This document shows, piece after piece, positions 33,475 through 42,490 of a DNA stretch of 46,828 nt. Position 1 is the first letter of the stretch. The number at the start of each line of letters is the position of its first letter. Both the position numbers and the translations under genes were made by a program. Under the pieces are notes generated by a model. It searched no databases. It was not told the DNA's origin and saw nothing but the letters and a program-made list of their open reading frames with translations. This stretch comes from Flavonifractor sp. An92 (GTDB lineage: Bacteria > Bacillota > Clostridia > Oscillospirales > Oscillospiraceae), in the NCBI RefSeq assembly GCF_002159175.1, contig NZ_NFGZ01000022.1, forward strand, positions 1-46,828, given 5' to 3'.

Positions 33475-34612
33475 ATGCCACTGGGAATCAGGCAGAACAA
33501 CAATTTTCTGCATCTGACAATGGATGTCTGGCAGGATCAGATCTTTTTCAACGAGACCGTCTACCCGGCCGGCCACTTTGCCGCCGAACTGTTGAATGTT
33601 CCCGAGGAAACCATACGAGAACTGGTCACCCACGGCGGTGCCATCAGCCATCAGGTGGAGGCCCTGGCTTTGGCCGGGCGAGGTGAATTTATCAACCTGC
33701 TGGACGGGACCCGCACCTCTCTGGAGAAGCTGCTGGACGCCCTGTGGCACTGTCCGCCGTACAGCCTGATGGACAAAAGGCAGGAACAGCACACACTGGA
33801 GGTGCTGTTTTCCCCGGCCTCCCACAACGACCTGCTGAAGCCGGCTTCGCCCGTCCGGGAATTTTTCTTCCGCTATCTGGTCGCTGCCTTCAGTATCCCC
33901 CTGGGCATCCAGCACTTCGCCGTGGCGGCACGATATTTTGAGGAGGGCTATCTGCGGCGGCTGAAGAAGCGGACGGAAACCTTCTTCGCCATGGCCGCCC
34001 ACGACTGCTTCAACAGTGAATGGTTCTGGGATATGATGCGTGATTTGCCGGTACCGGATATTGAGCCATTTACCATCACGCCGGATCTGAGATCCTCCTA
34101 TGTCTTTGCCCGACATCCGAAACAGGAATCCGAAACAGGAAAAGGAAACCGTATTTGTGAACCGGTATTTCTTTGACCATGTCATCAGCTTCTACATCTT
34201 TGATCTGATGAACGGACTGCAGCACGGCCATGCGCCCAGCCGGTGCTGTGGCTGTGGAACATACTTTCTCACCACCAACGGCCATATGCCAAAATACTGC
34301 GATGGCATTGCGCCCCAGGATCCCCGCATGACCTGCCGGCAGTACGGCGCCATGATGCGGCAGAAGGAGCAAAACAAACAGCACCCGGTCTACCGCCTGT
34401 TCACCACCCGCACCAACACCATCCGCAAGCACCACCAGAGAGGAAAAATCTCCGACGAGCTGCGCAATGAAGCGCTGTATGTGGCGGAGAGCCTCCGGGA
34501 TAAGGCGCTCATGGACAACGACTATGCCGCCAGCGGCTATGCACACGACATGGAGCAGGAAGCGATTTACGCCCAGGCGAGAGCACGCCTTGCCCGGGAG
34601 GATGGGTCATGA
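33475..34612 (+). pseudogene. DUF6076-type protein, frameshifted by a 13-bp duplication
   Basis: Two frames together make one protein of about 375 aa. Frame 1 (33475 onward) encodes the N-terminal 220 residues. The rest (VNRYFFDHVISFYIFDL, then CCGCGTYFLTTNGHMPKYC with a zinc-like cluster) is in the +1 frame to 34612. Between them TCCGAAACAGGAA is repeated exactly (34116-34128, 34129-34141). Removing one copy fuses the frames as RHPKQEKETVFVNRY. Unspliced, the gene yields a 233-aa truncated product. The function of DUF6076 is unknown. It overlaps the sigma-like gene by 4 bp. Confidence 0.8.
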
Positions 34613-35574
34613 GTATGTACCGCTGCGACGATCTCTGCCCGAGCAACGAGGAGCTTGCCCTGCGGATACAGGACGGCGATCCGCAGGCCGCACCGCTCCT
34701 GCTTTCCCAGAATGAGGGATACCTGACCATGCTGGCCGCAAGCTACTGCGAGCAGTTTTCTCAGGACTTTCTGGTGGACGACCTCAAGCAAGAGGGGGCG
34801 CTGGCACTGCTGGACGCAGCACGGCGGTTTGATCCCTCCTATGGAACAAAGCTGCTGACCTACGCGACCCCTGCCATTGAGACGGCCATGCGGGACTGCG
34901 CTGCCCAAGGTTCTTTTTCTCTGTCCCTTCCGCTGGACCGTTACCACCAGCTGCGCCAGGTGGCATTTCTCTATGCCACACATGAGCGAGACACTGAAAC
35001 GGATCTTCTGCCCGCCATTCAAGAGAAACTGGCAGTCTCCGCCAAAGTAGCCAAGCGTCTGCTGGAAGAATACCGTACCGTGTTTCAGATTGAGTCTTTG
35101 GGCGAGCGTGTCTTTGACCTGGGGTGTGGAGGTGACCCCGCCAGGGCCTACGACCGCTTCATGCGCCGAACGCTGCTCCTCCAGCGCATGGAGGAGGTGC
35201 TGACGCCCAGAGAATTGAATTTGGTACACTGTTATCTTGAAATTGGCCAGCCAAACGAGCAGAGCATGACCTTTCAGGAACTGGCTATCCGGCTCAACTA
35301 CAACGGCCCCAGCGGTGCGGAGAAAGCGTATAAGGCTGCCATCCGGAAACTGAGAAAGCAGTTGAACGGCGGCGCTTACGGTCGGTGGCTCTCCATCCAG
35401 AAAGCCATTCGCAAAGCCAGAGCGGATGCAGAGGCTGATTCCGGTTACTATGTACCGCCGCAGACCACCTGGCTGGACGAAAAAGAACTGGCGGAGCGGT
35501 TTCTCTGTGAAGTTATTTCGCTGATCCACGTCCATGAGATATTCAGCGACGCATTGAAGCAGGAAACAGAATAA
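34609..35574 (+). CDS. Sigma-70-like factor
   Basis: 321 aa. The region-2-like part has VDDLKQEGALALLDAARRFDP and GTKLLTYATPAIETAMRD, the core-binding and -10-binding helices. A later PRELNLVHCYLEIG to YNGPSGAEKAYKAAIRKLRK stretch resembles region 4. Such factors are common on clostridial mobile elements and probably direct transcription of element genes. ATG34609 overlaps the end of the preceding gene (ATGA). It ends at a strong terminator. Confidence 0.85.
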   Translation: MSMYRCDDLCPSNEELALRIQDGDPQAAPLLLSQNEGYLTMLAASYCEQFSQDFLVDDLKQEGALALLDAARRFDPSYGTKLLTYATPAIETAMRDCAAQGSFSLSLPLDRYHQLRQVAFLYATHERDTETDLLPAIQEKLAVSAKVAKRLLEEYRTVFQIESLGERVFDLGCGGDPARAYDRFMRRTLLLQRMEEVLTPRELNLVHCYLEIGQPNEQSMTFQELAIRLNYNGPSGAEKAYKAAIRKLRKQLNGGAYGRWLSIQKAIRKARADAEADSGYYVPPQTTWLDEKELAERFLCEVISLIHVHEIFSDALKQETE

Positions 35575-35616
35575 GCAGTGCGGCACCAGACTTTGACCTG
35601 ATACCGCACTGCTTTT
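35573..35616. terminator. Bidirectional terminator
   Basis: AAGCAGTGCGG (35573-35583) pairs perfectly with CCGCACTGCTT (35604-35614), followed by TTC. It lies between convergent sigma-like and DUF6550 genes. Confidence 0.85.
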
Positions 35617-35619
35617 CAT

Positions 35620-36081
35620 TTATCCCATGATCCCGATTTTATTACCGTTCTCGTACATGTCCTCGGCGTATTCCGCATGGTTGGGTCCTTGGCTTTCTAT
35701 CCAGCCGAAGCCTGGCACATAGACCATGTTGTCCGGCTTGCTGTCAGGTGCCGGGGCAGGCTCCGGTTCTTACTGTGGTGTGGCATCCTGTTCAGAGGGA
35801 GCCTGTACTTCGCTCTCTGGGGGCGCTTGAGCAGGCGATGGCTCCGGGACAATGTCAGTTTCCTCGACCAGTTCCTGCAGTGTTGCTTCCGCCTTTTCTT
35901 CCTCTGGCGGTATGACTTCTTCCATCTCTGCTATCTCCGGAATTTCGGGCTGTGTGGCGATTACAGCGGCTGGCATGGGCAGCGCGGGTGTATCCCCGGC
36001 TGGTTCGTTCTGTGGCCATACAGCGGCACACAGGGCCAGACAGGCGGCGACCACTGCGGCAGTGATGATTCGTTTTCTCAT
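35620..36081 (-). pseudogene. DUF6550-type exported protein with an in-frame stop
   Basis: An N-terminal signal segment (MRKRIITAAVVAACLALCAAVWP) leads into a Pro/Glu-rich region. A TAA at 35770-35772 ends translation after 103 aa. The frame continues without further stops for 49 codons and ends in MVYVPGFGWIESQGPNHAEY ... GNKIGIMG, the conserved DUF6550 tail. The family's usual end is therefore present but cut off, so this is probably a recent nonsense mutation. Readthrough cannot be excluded. Confidence 0.78.
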
Positions 36082-36398
36082 GTTGCTTCCTCCTTTCCGG
36101 ACATGGAAAGAGCGCCCGATCTCTTCGTCGTACAGCGAGAGACTGAGCGCTCTTTTTCATATTGATTCAGTTCCGCGGAGAGCTGCCACGCCGGCTCAAA
36201 TCCAGAGATAAAGCTGTCCATGGAGCGTTCCTCTGCCATCAGACTCTGGGCATCCATGATTCGAAGCACCAGCCGCCGTTCCGGCTTTTCCAACGCTTTG
36301 ATCAGTGCTTGGTGGCATTCTTCCACTTCCTGCTTCTGCTCCGAAAACTCGGGTGGGGTATAGAAGCAGTTGTACAGGTCCTTGAGTAGTGTTTTCAT
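36078..36398 (-). CDS. DUF6809-type small protein
   Basis: 106 aa, starting MKTLLKDLYNCFYTPPEFSE and rich in charged helix (EQKQEVEECHQALIKALEKPER, then LMAEERSMDSFISGFEPAWQLSAEL). It resembles the DUF6809 family found beside DUF6550 on clostridial elements. GGGAGGTG six bases before ATG36398 sets the start. Its stop overlaps the DUF6550 start by 4 bp, so the two are translationally coupled. Function unknown. Confidence 0.7.
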   Translation of the reverse strand: MKTLLKDLYNCFYTPPEFSEQKQEVEECHQALIKALEKPERRLVLRIMDAQSLMAEERSMDSFISGFEPAWQLSAELNQYEKERSVSRCTTKRSGALSMSGKEEAT

Positions 36399-36489
36399 GT
36401 GTTGCACCTCCCAGTGGCAACACACAATACCACACCAGAAAGAAAATAGCTATAAAAACTTGACATCCGAATTATTTAGAGGTTCAATT

Positions 36490-37320
36490 TCATCGGAGCT
36501 TCAAATTATTCAAATCAAAGCGCTGTGCATAAGAAGATAGAATATCTCTGGTAAAGGTATCAAATGATAGCGCCTCCAAAGGTAACGAAAAATCTTTTGG
36601 CAGCAGCCCCGCTTCAATTAACTGAGATGTTGATCTGTACAGGACGGGGCGTTCATATTTGAAATCCACAATTAACAATGTACAACGCTCATATTTGTAG
36701 AGTTCATCATTTGAGTCTGTGCGGCCATTGATAGCAGAGAAAAAGCTGATATATTTGGCCACATTTGTTTGATGAGACTTAAATGTAATTCTTCTTTCAT
36801 TCATTGTAGCTTCATCATACTCGTAAACCGGGATTAAATATACCTCCCCCAAAACAGCATCCCGATACATCATGTGGAGATTAAGTGCTTCAGCAAAAGT
36901 TCGTTCAAAGAGGGTATCCGTATTTTTTGCGATGCTACTCATTTGGCTTCGGACATTTATAATTAGGGTATTTCTTGTATACTCCTCGCCATAAACATCG
37001 ATTACATTTTCATTTGCCAAAGGGCCCCAGGAAATGCGTCTCTTGACTTGGGCTACATTTTTAGGTACAACACAAACATCCTGATCTTTCTGCTTCAGAA
37101 AACCAGCGATTTTCATCTCCGGTTTAGTCTCCTCAAAATGAGGATATATCTGAGAAGGGGCAATTCCGTTCTGAATCAATTCATACTTTACTGCATCGTG
37201 AATCAGATTGATCAATGCCGAAGACCTGATAATAGACTCTTTCCCTTTAACCCCTCCAGCAAGAATTGCCGCTTCAAGCTCTGTTTTGAATCGGAACAAC
37301 TGCTCGTCAATGTATGCCAT
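36490..37320 (-). CDS. Putative type II restriction endonuclease
   Basis: 276 aa, AT-rich. No REase family was recognised with certainty. The block AKNTDTLFERTFAEALNLH, then VLGEVYLIPVYEYDEATMNERRITF has an acidic-residue spacing compatible with a PD-(D/E)xK-like core. The main evidence is its divergent pairing, 107 bp apart, with an N6-adenine methyltransferase of matching composition. It would cut unmodified incoming DNA. AGAGGG precedes ATG37320. The cut site is not predictable. Confidence 0.65.
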   Translation of the reverse strand: MAYIDEQLFRFKTELEAAILAGGVKGKESIIRSSALINLIHDAVKYELIQNGIAPSQIYPHFEETKPEMKIAGFLKQKDQDVCVVPKNVAQVKRRISWGPLANENVIDVYGEEYTRNTLIINVRSQMSSIAKNTDTLFERTFAEALNLHMMYRDAVLGEVYLIPVYEYDEATMNERRITFKSHQTNVAKYISFFSAINGRTDSNDELYKYERCTLLIVDFKYERPVLYRSTSQLIEAGLLPKDFSLPLEALSFDTFTRDILSSYAQRFDLNNLKLR

Positions 37321-37350
37321 AGTATCCCTCTTTTCGATCGGATTACCAAT

Positions 37351-37379
37351 AGTTTAGCATACCGCAGCAGTTTCTACAA
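37351..37379 (-). promoter_or_regulatory. Promoter of the putative restriction gene
   Basis: On the minus strand TTGTAG (37374-37379), a 17-bp spacer and TAAACT (37351-37356). Its -35 lies three bases from the -35 of the divergent methyltransferase promoter, so the two may interfere. Confidence 0.6.
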
Positions 37380-37382
37380 CCT

Positions 37383-37411
37383 TTGCAAAATTTCATAGAA
37401 TTAGGTATACT
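37383..37411 (+). promoter_or_regulatory. Promoter of the methyltransferase gene
   Basis: TTGCAA (37383-37388), a 17-bp spacer and TATACT (37406-37411). Transcription would start near 37418, so translation must begin downstream, at ATG37428, making a very short leader. Confidence 0.65.
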
Positions 37412-37427
37412 TTGTTATGGTGATCAA

Positions 37428-39293
37428 ATGACAGCTGAAATTATATTGAAACATATACCTTCCAAATACTCAAATCTACAAATCGAGGCAAGTTTGATTT
37501 TGGCTTTTCTTCGCCAAAATCAGCTTGACTGTATAAATCATTCGCAGTTTTTGGATGATATTTTGTGTCACGCGGAGTCTGAAGTCTGCGAAATCATCAC
37601 TCGTGTCTCAGCGGGTAATCTTTCGCTCAAACTTCTTGAAAATGTATTTGAAGCTTTAGTAGATGATTGCGAAAAACGCGAAAATGGAGTCGTTTTCACG
37701 CCATGCTATATTGTAGAATATATTCTGGAGAACACCCTGAATGAGCAATTGGCAGAAGATAGCGTTATCATTGATCCTGCTTGTGGAAGTGGAGCTTTTC
37801 TTGTACTTGCCGCGGAAAAATTGACTCTGAGATTAAACAAATCTGTTGCTGAAACTGTTTCTCAAAATATTTTTGGCATTGATCTTAGCGAAGATAATGT
37901 AAGACGCACGAAAGAACTCTTAACTCTTCTTGTCCTCTCTTATGGCGAATCCGCTGATTCATTGTGCTTTAATATTAAAGTGGCTGATAGCTTAAAAGAA
38001 AATTGGTTTGAGTTGTTTGGCAAAAAAACTTTCCACTTTGTCATCGGAAATCCTCCTTATGTCAATACTCATGATATGAGCAAAGACACTATCTCCTATT
38101 TAAAAAAGAATTACAGAACAACTCAAAAGGGTACATTTAATATATTTTATGCTTTTATTGAACAAAGCATGAAATTCTTGTCCCCAAATGGGATGTTAGG
38201 CTTCATCATTCCGAATAACTACCTAACCATTACAGCGGCTGAGGATCTTCGAAAGTATTTAGTAGAAAACAAATATCTTTCAAAAATAATTGATTTTGGC
38301 GAAAATATGATTTTTGCACCAGTGAGGACATACAACTCATTGCTATTTCTTAAAGCTTGTGGTTCCGAGAATCTGATGTATGCTACTATTAAAAAAAGTT
38401 CCGATGTAAAGGGCGCGCTGAACAATGCCAATTTTCTTTGCATGGCGATAGATGATCTGGATTCTTCTGGCTGGAAGTTGCTTGACGAAAATGAAAGGGC
38501 AAACATCAAGAAAATCGAACAAGCTGGATCCCCCATTAAGCCATATATTCGTGTTGGTATTGCAACTTTGAGGGATAATGTATATCTTGTAGACGGTTTT
38601 GATCAAGAGAAAGGGATGTACTATAAACTTTTTGAAGGAACCAGATACCTAATTGAACCGGAAATTACCCGCAGTATTTATAAAGTCTCAAATATTAAGG
38701 CCGAAAGCTCTTTGGCTGATGCGAAGCAGGCTATTATTTTTCCGTATACCGAAATAGAGCAATACTCGCTCGTCGATACCCCAAATAAAAACTATCAAAT
38801 TATTCCAGAGCATATTATGGCGCAGCGTTATCCTCAATGTTACCAATACCTGTGCCGGTGCCGCACCATTTTGGATACAAGAGACAAAGGAAAGGGGAAT
38901 GCAGTAGCTTGGTATGCATACGGTAGAAGTCAGGGATTAGGAAACAACAGCAGAAAATTGCTTTTCCCAACCTTTAGTTTACATCCAAAATTTATGCTTG
39001 AAGAGAGTAGGCAAACATTATTTTGCAATGGTTATGCAATTTTGGAATCCCCGCAGTTTGATTTGGAAATTTTGCAAAAAATTCTAAATTCAGTAGTCAT
39101 GGATTACTATGTTTCAAAAACCAGCTATGCTATCGAGGGCAACTATAAGTGCTATCAAAAAAAATACATCCAGCGCTTTTCTGTTCCCCAATTTACAGAC
39201 GATGAGCTAACATACCTTAAAAATGAGCCCAATATGAGCTCTATTAATCAATTTTTAATTGAAAAATATGGTCTAAGTGATTTTAGGATCTAA
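37428..39293 (+). CDS. N6-adenine DNA methyltransferase (Eco57I/type II-like)
   Basis: About 621 aa. Motif I DPACGSGAFLVLA (about residues 115-127), motif IV NPPYVNTH (about 211) and the preceding GVVFTPCYIVEYIL block are those of N6-adenine methyltransferases. The C-terminal half is a target-recognition region (GRSQGLGNNSRKLLFPTF). A TTG at 37383 opens the frame earlier but is itself the promoter -35, so ATG37428 is used. It protects the host from the divergent putative endonuclease. Confidence 0.88.
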   Translation: MTAEIILKHIPSKYSNLQIEASLILAFLRQNQLDCINHSQFLDDILCHAESEVCEIITRVSAGNLSLKLLENVFEALVDDCEKRENGVVFTPCYIVEYILENTLNEQLAEDSVIIDPACGSGAFLVLAAEKLTLRLNKSVAETVSQNIFGIDLSEDNVRRTKELLTLLVLSYGESADSLCFNIKVADSLKENWFELFGKKTFHFVIGNPPYVNTHDMSKDTISYLKKNYRTTQKGTFNIFYAFIEQSMKFLSPNGMLGFIIPNNYLTITAAEDLRKYLVENKYLSKIIDFGENMIFAPVRTYNSLLFLKACGSENLMYATIKKSSDVKGALNNANFLCMAIDDLDSSGWKLLDENERANIKKIEQAGSPIKPYIRVGIATLRDNVYLVDGFDQEKGMYYKLFEGTRYLIEPEITRSIYKVSNIKAESSLADAKQAIIFPYTEIEQYSLVDTPNKNYQIIPEHIMAQRYPQCYQYLCRCRTILDTRDKGKGNAVAWYAYGRSQGLGNNSRKLLFPTFSLHPKFMLEESRQTLFCNGYAILESPQFDLEILQKILNSVVMDYYVSKTSYAIEGNYKCYQKKYIQRFSVPQFTDDELTYLKNEPNMSSINQFLIEKYGLSDFRI

Positions 39294-39326
39294 GTAATCG
39301 TCTATTTTTTGCAAACAAAAACATAT

Positions 39327-39351
39327 CACTGTGGTGACATCACCTTTAGGT
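39327..39351 (+). other. attR of the resident element
   Basis: CACT (39327-39330), GGTGAC (39333-39338), CACC (39341-39344) and the core TTTAGGT (39345-39351), then host tRNA sequence. Mirror image of the left arm at 23478-23499. Confidence 0.75.
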
Positions 39352-39397
39352 TCCTGTGCCGCAAGGCGTGTGGGTTCGACCCCCACTACCCGTACCA
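39345..39397 (+). pseudogene. 3' half of the split host tRNA-Leu(UAG)
   Basis: Loop TTTAGGT, anticodon-stem 3' strand TCCTG (39352-39356), variable arm GCC-GCAA-GGC (39358-39367), T arm and acceptor 3' strand with CCA (to 39397). It completes the 5' half at 22472-22510. The host tRNA terminator follows immediately. From 39367 the 31-bp end is identical to the intact copy. Confidence 0.85.
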
Positions 39398-39431
39398 TGT
39401 CCCTACAGGTTTGACCTGTAGGGACATTTTT
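39397..39431 (+). terminator. Original host tRNA-Leu terminator
   Basis: ATGTCCCTACAGGT (39397-39410) pairs perfectly with ACCTGTAGGGACAT (39414-39427), followed by TTTT. It starts in the tRNA CCA end, so it belonged to the intact host gene. Confidence 0.88.
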
Positions 39432-39533
39432 GCATTCCGGCGAGTGGAAACCGTGCGCCGTTTATGGTATAGTGGTGCGGCGGACGGCCTGCGGGCCGGA
39501 CACTCAGACCAAATGGAGAGGTGGGAAGCCCGG

Positions 39534-40226
39534 ATGAGCGCGGAGATCCTGGTGGTGGACGACGAGGCGGCCATTGCCGACCTGGTGGAGGTTTATCTGA
39601 AAAACGAGGGCTACACGGTCCACAAATGCGGCACCGGCGGGGAGGCCCTGGCCTGTGTGGAGCGGGAGCGGCTGGATCTGGCCATTTTGGATGTGATGCT
39701 CCCCGATGTGGACGGATTCACCCTTTGCCAGAAGATCCGGGAGGAGCATCTCTTTCCCATCCTCATGCTCACCGCCAAGGTGGAGGACATGGACAAGATC
39801 ACCGGCCTCACCCTGGGAGCGGATGACTATATTACAAAACCCTTCAACCCCCTGGAGCTAGTGGCCCGGGTCAAGACCCAGCTGCGCCGCTACACCCGCT
39901 ACAACCCGGGCAGCGGCGCGGAGGTTCCCCAGGAGTACGACATCCGGGGTCTGCAAATCTCCAAAACCAACCACAAGTGCTTCCTCTTCGGGGAGGAGCT
40001 CTCCCTCACGCCGCTGGAGTTCTCCATCCTCTGGCACCTGTGCAGCCGCCAGGGCCAGGTGGTGTCCAGCGAGGAGCTCTTTGAGGCGGCATGGGGGGAG
40101 AAATATCTGGATAACAACAACACGGTCATGAGCCACATCGCCCGCCTGCGGGAGAAGATGCACGAGAACAGCCGCAGGCCCAAATTCATCAAGACCGTCT
40201 GGGGGGTGGGTTACACCATTGAATAA
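39534..40226 (+). CDS. vanR: VanR-like response regulator
   Basis: A 230-aa OmpR-family regulator. Receiver: VVDDEAAIADLVEVYLKN, the phosphoacceptor D in AILDVMLPDVDG (about residue 53), and ADDYITKPFNPLELVARVK. DNA-binding winged helix: LTPLEFSILWHLCSRQGQVVSSEELF ... FIKTVWGVGYTIE, close to VanR. The longer upstream reading from 39309 crosses the terminator and is rejected; ATG39534 has GAGGTGGG upstream. It controls the van genes with vanS, whose start it overlaps. Confidence 0.9.
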   Translation: MSAEILVVDDEAAIADLVEVYLKNEGYTVHKCGTGGEALACVERERLDLAILDVMLPDVDGFTLCQKIREEHLFPILMLTAKVEDMDKITGLTLGADDYITKPFNPLELVARVKTQLRRYTRYNPGSGAEVPQEYDIRGLQISKTNHKCFLFGEELSLTPLEFSILWHLCSRQGQVVSSEELFEAAWGEKYLDNNNTVMSHIARLREKMHENSRRPKFIKTVWGVGYTIE

Positions 40227-41325
40227 GCAGCGTATGCGAACCGAGCGGGAGGAGCGGGGCAGGCAGGCAGGTCTGCGGACCTGGAGGTTCTATCTGCTGG
40301 CTCTGACGGCCTGGGTGACGGCGGTGATCGCCCTGGCGGTGCTGGGTATGATGGTGTGTTCCCAGATGTCCTGGTCGTGGAACAATCCCCTCTATCAGCT
40401 TCTGAACTGGGCGCGGGACTACATCTTCTTTGTGGGCATGGCGGTGGTGCTCCTGGGCTGGGTGGTCATCAGCTACTATTTCATTGCCCGCTCCGCCCGG
40501 GATCTGGAGTGGCTGCTCTCCGGGGCGGAGGAGCTGGCCCATCCCACGGACGCCCCCATCCGCCTGCCCCAGGAGCTGAAAAACGCGGAGGATCAGCTGA
40601 ATCTGGCCCGGGAACAGGCGCTGCGGTCCGCCCAGGCCGCCCGGGACGCCGAGCAGCGGAAAAACGACCTGGTGGTCTACCTGGCCCACGACCTGAAAAC
40701 GCCCCTCACCAGCGTCATCGGCTACCTCACCCTCCTGCGGGACGAGCCGGAGCTCTCCCCGGCCATGCGGGCGCGCTACACCGGCGTGGCGCTGGAGAAG
40801 GCCGAGCGGCTGGAGGACCTCATCAATGAGTTCTTCGACATCACCCGCTTCAGCCTCACCCATCTGGAGCTGGAGAAGGGGGACACCGACCTCAAGCGGA
40901 TGCTGGAGCAGATGTGCAGCGAGTTCGGCCCGGTCCTGGCCCAGCGGGGGATGACCTGCCAGCTGGACCTGCCCGGAGAGCTGCGGATGGTCTGTGACCC
41001 GGACAAGATGGCCCGGGTCTTTGATAACCTCCTGAACAACGCCTGCCACTACGCCTACCCCAACTCGGTCCTCGGGGTGGCGGCCCGGGAGGATGGGACG
41101 CAGATCGTGCTCACCTTCCGCAACGCCGGGCCCACCATCCCGCCGGAAAAGCTCTCCCGCATGTTCGAGCAGTTTTTCCGCTTGGACGCCTCCCGGGGCA
41201 CCCGCACCGGCAACGCCGGGCTGGGCCTGGCCATCGCCAAGGAGATCGTGGAGGCCCACGGCGGCACCATCACCGCCCGGAGCGAGGGGGAAGAGGTCCT
41301 GTTCACCGTCACCCTGCCGCGGTAA
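40219..41325 (+). CDS. vanS: VanS-like sensor histidine kinase
   Basis: A 368-aa kinase with two membrane spans (about 25-50 and 65-90) around a short extracytoplasmic part. HAMP-like linker, H-box YLAHDLKTPLTSVIGYL (H about 157), N-box NLLNNACHYAYP and G-box RTGNAGLGLAIAKEIVEAHGG are present. It probably senses glycopeptide or cell-wall stress and phosphorylates VanR. TTG40219 overlaps the vanR stop; ATG40234 is an alternative start. Confidence 0.88.
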   Translation: MNKQRMRTEREERGRQAGLRTWRFYLLALTAWVTAVIALAVLGMMVCSQMSWSWNNPLYQLLNWARDYIFFVGMAVVLLGWVVISYYFIARSARDLEWLLSGAEELAHPTDAPIRLPQELKNAEDQLNLAREQALRSAQAARDAEQRKNDLVVYLAHDLKTPLTSVIGYLTLLRDEPELSPAMRARYTGVALEKAERLEDLINEFFDITRFSLTHLELEKGDTDLKRMLEQMCSEFGPVLAQRGMTCQLDLPGELRMVCDPDKMARVFDNLLNNACHYAYPNSVLGVAAREDGTQIVLTFRNAGPTIPPEKLSRMFEQFFRLDASRGTRTGNAGLGLAIAKEIVEAHGGTITARSEGEEVLFTVTLPR

Positions 41326-41387
41326 GAAAATCACAAGAATTTCCCGAGAAAAACGCAGGAACTCCGAAAGGGAAAGCAAACACATCG

Positions 41388-41436
41388 AACGCCTTGTTTT
41401 GGTACCATTTTGTTACCGAAACAAGGCGTTTTCTGT
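41388..41436 (+). terminator. Terminator-like hairpin between vanS and the ligase gene
   Basis: AACGCCTTGTTT (41388-41399) pairs perfectly with AAACAAGGCGTT (41419-41430), with an inner GGTA/TACC pair, then TTCTGTT. It sits 17 bp before the ligase ribosome binding site, so it separates vanRS from the resistance genes unless it is an attenuator. Confidence 0.75.
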
Positions 41437-41452
41437 TGGGAGGTTTTTGTGT

Positions 41453-42490
41453 ATGAAACGGATCTTACTTTTCTTCGGCGGCTGTTCCACCGAGTACGGC
41501 GTGTCCCTCCAGTCGGTCCATGCGGTGCTGACCCACCTGGACCGGAGCCGCTTTGAGCCCCTGCTGGTGGGCATCACCCAGAGCGGCGGCTGGCTTTACT
41601 ACACCGGCGCCCCCGGCGCCATCCCCGCCGACCGCTGGCAGGGGCCCGACTGCGTTCCCTGCACCCTGGCCCTCAGCCGGGGGGTGTCCCGGCTGATCCT
41701 GCTGGACGGCAGCGGCACGCAGCTGCCCTTCGACGCCGCCTTCCCGGTGCTCCACGGCAAGAACGGGGAGGACGGCACCCTCCAGGGCCTGCTGGAGCTG
41801 GCGGGGGTCCCGGTCATCGGCTGCGGCGCCCTGTCCTCCGCCCTGTGCATGGACAAGGACCGGGCCCACAAGCTGGCCGCTCTGGCTGGTGTGCGGGTCC
41901 CCCGCAGTGCGGTGTTCCGCCGGGGCGCGGGGATCGGGGAGATCCAGGCGGCGGCGGACGGGCTGGGCTACCCTCTCTTTGTGAAGCCCGTCCGGGCGGG
42001 GTCCTCCTTCGGCATCACCCGGGTCACCGCCCCCGAGGGGCTGGCCGGGGCGGCGGCTGCCGCCTTCGCCAATGACCGGGAGATCCTGCTGGAGGAGGCC
42101 ATTCCCGGCTTCGAGGTGGGCTGCGCCGTGCTGGGCACCGACGAGCTCACCGTGGGCGCGGTGGACGAGATCGAGCTCTCCCAGGGTTTCTTTGACTTTG
42201 AGGAAAAATACACCCTGAAAACCTCCGCCATTCACTGCCCAGCCCGCATCCCGCCGGAACAGGCGGCGGAGATCCAGGCGGCGGCCAAGGCCGTCTACCG
42301 CGCCCTGGACTGCAAGGACTTCGCCCGGGTGGACCTGTTCCTCACCCCGGCGGGGGAGATCGTCTTTAACGAGGTCAACACCATCCCCGGCTTCACCGCC
42401 CACAGCCGCTACCCCAACATGATGAAGGCGGCGGGGCTGGACTTCACCACCCTCATCACCCGCATCATCGAAACGGAGGTGGGCGCATGA
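41453..42490 (+). CDS. vanG: VanG-type D-alanine-D-serine ligase
   Basis: A 345-aa ATP-grasp ligase. It opens with KRILLFFGGCSTEYGVSLQS. ATP-grasp motifs LFVKPVRAGSSFGITRV and ILLEEAIPGFEVGC are present, and EKYTLKTSAIHCPARI is the omega-loop type of VanC/E/G D-Ala-D-Ser ligases rather than VanA or Ddl. The metal site is VDLFLTPAGEIVFNEVNTIPG. ATG41453 has GGGAGG upstream. It would make precursors ending in D-Ala-D-Ser, which lower glycopeptide affinity. It overlaps the vanXY start by 4 bp. Confidence 0.88.
   Translation: MKRILLFFGGCSTEYGVSLQSVHAVLTHLDRSRFEPLLVGITQSGGWLYYTGAPGAIPADRWQGPDCVPCTLALSRGVSRLILLDGSGTQLPFDAAFPVLHGKNGEDGTLQGLLELAGVPVIGCGALSSALCMDKDRAHKLAALAGVRVPRSAVFRRGAGIGEIQAAADGLGYPLFVKPVRAGSSFGITRVTAPEGLAGAAAAAFANDREILLEEAIPGFEVGCAVLGTDELTVGAVDEIELSQGFFDFEEKYTLKTSAIHCPARIPPEQAAEIQAAAKAVYRALDCKDFARVDLFLTPAGEIVFNEVNTIPGFTAHSRYPNMMKAAGLDFTTLITRIIETEVGA

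Noticed and set aside
35677..36165. 162-aa plus-strand ORF opposite the DUF6550 gene
   Set aside because: Low-complexity shadow; the minus frame has a signal peptide and the DUF6550 C-terminus.
39309..39533. N-terminal extension of VanR
   Set aside because: It would run across the tRNA 3' half and its terminator; ATG39534 gives the normal VanR length.
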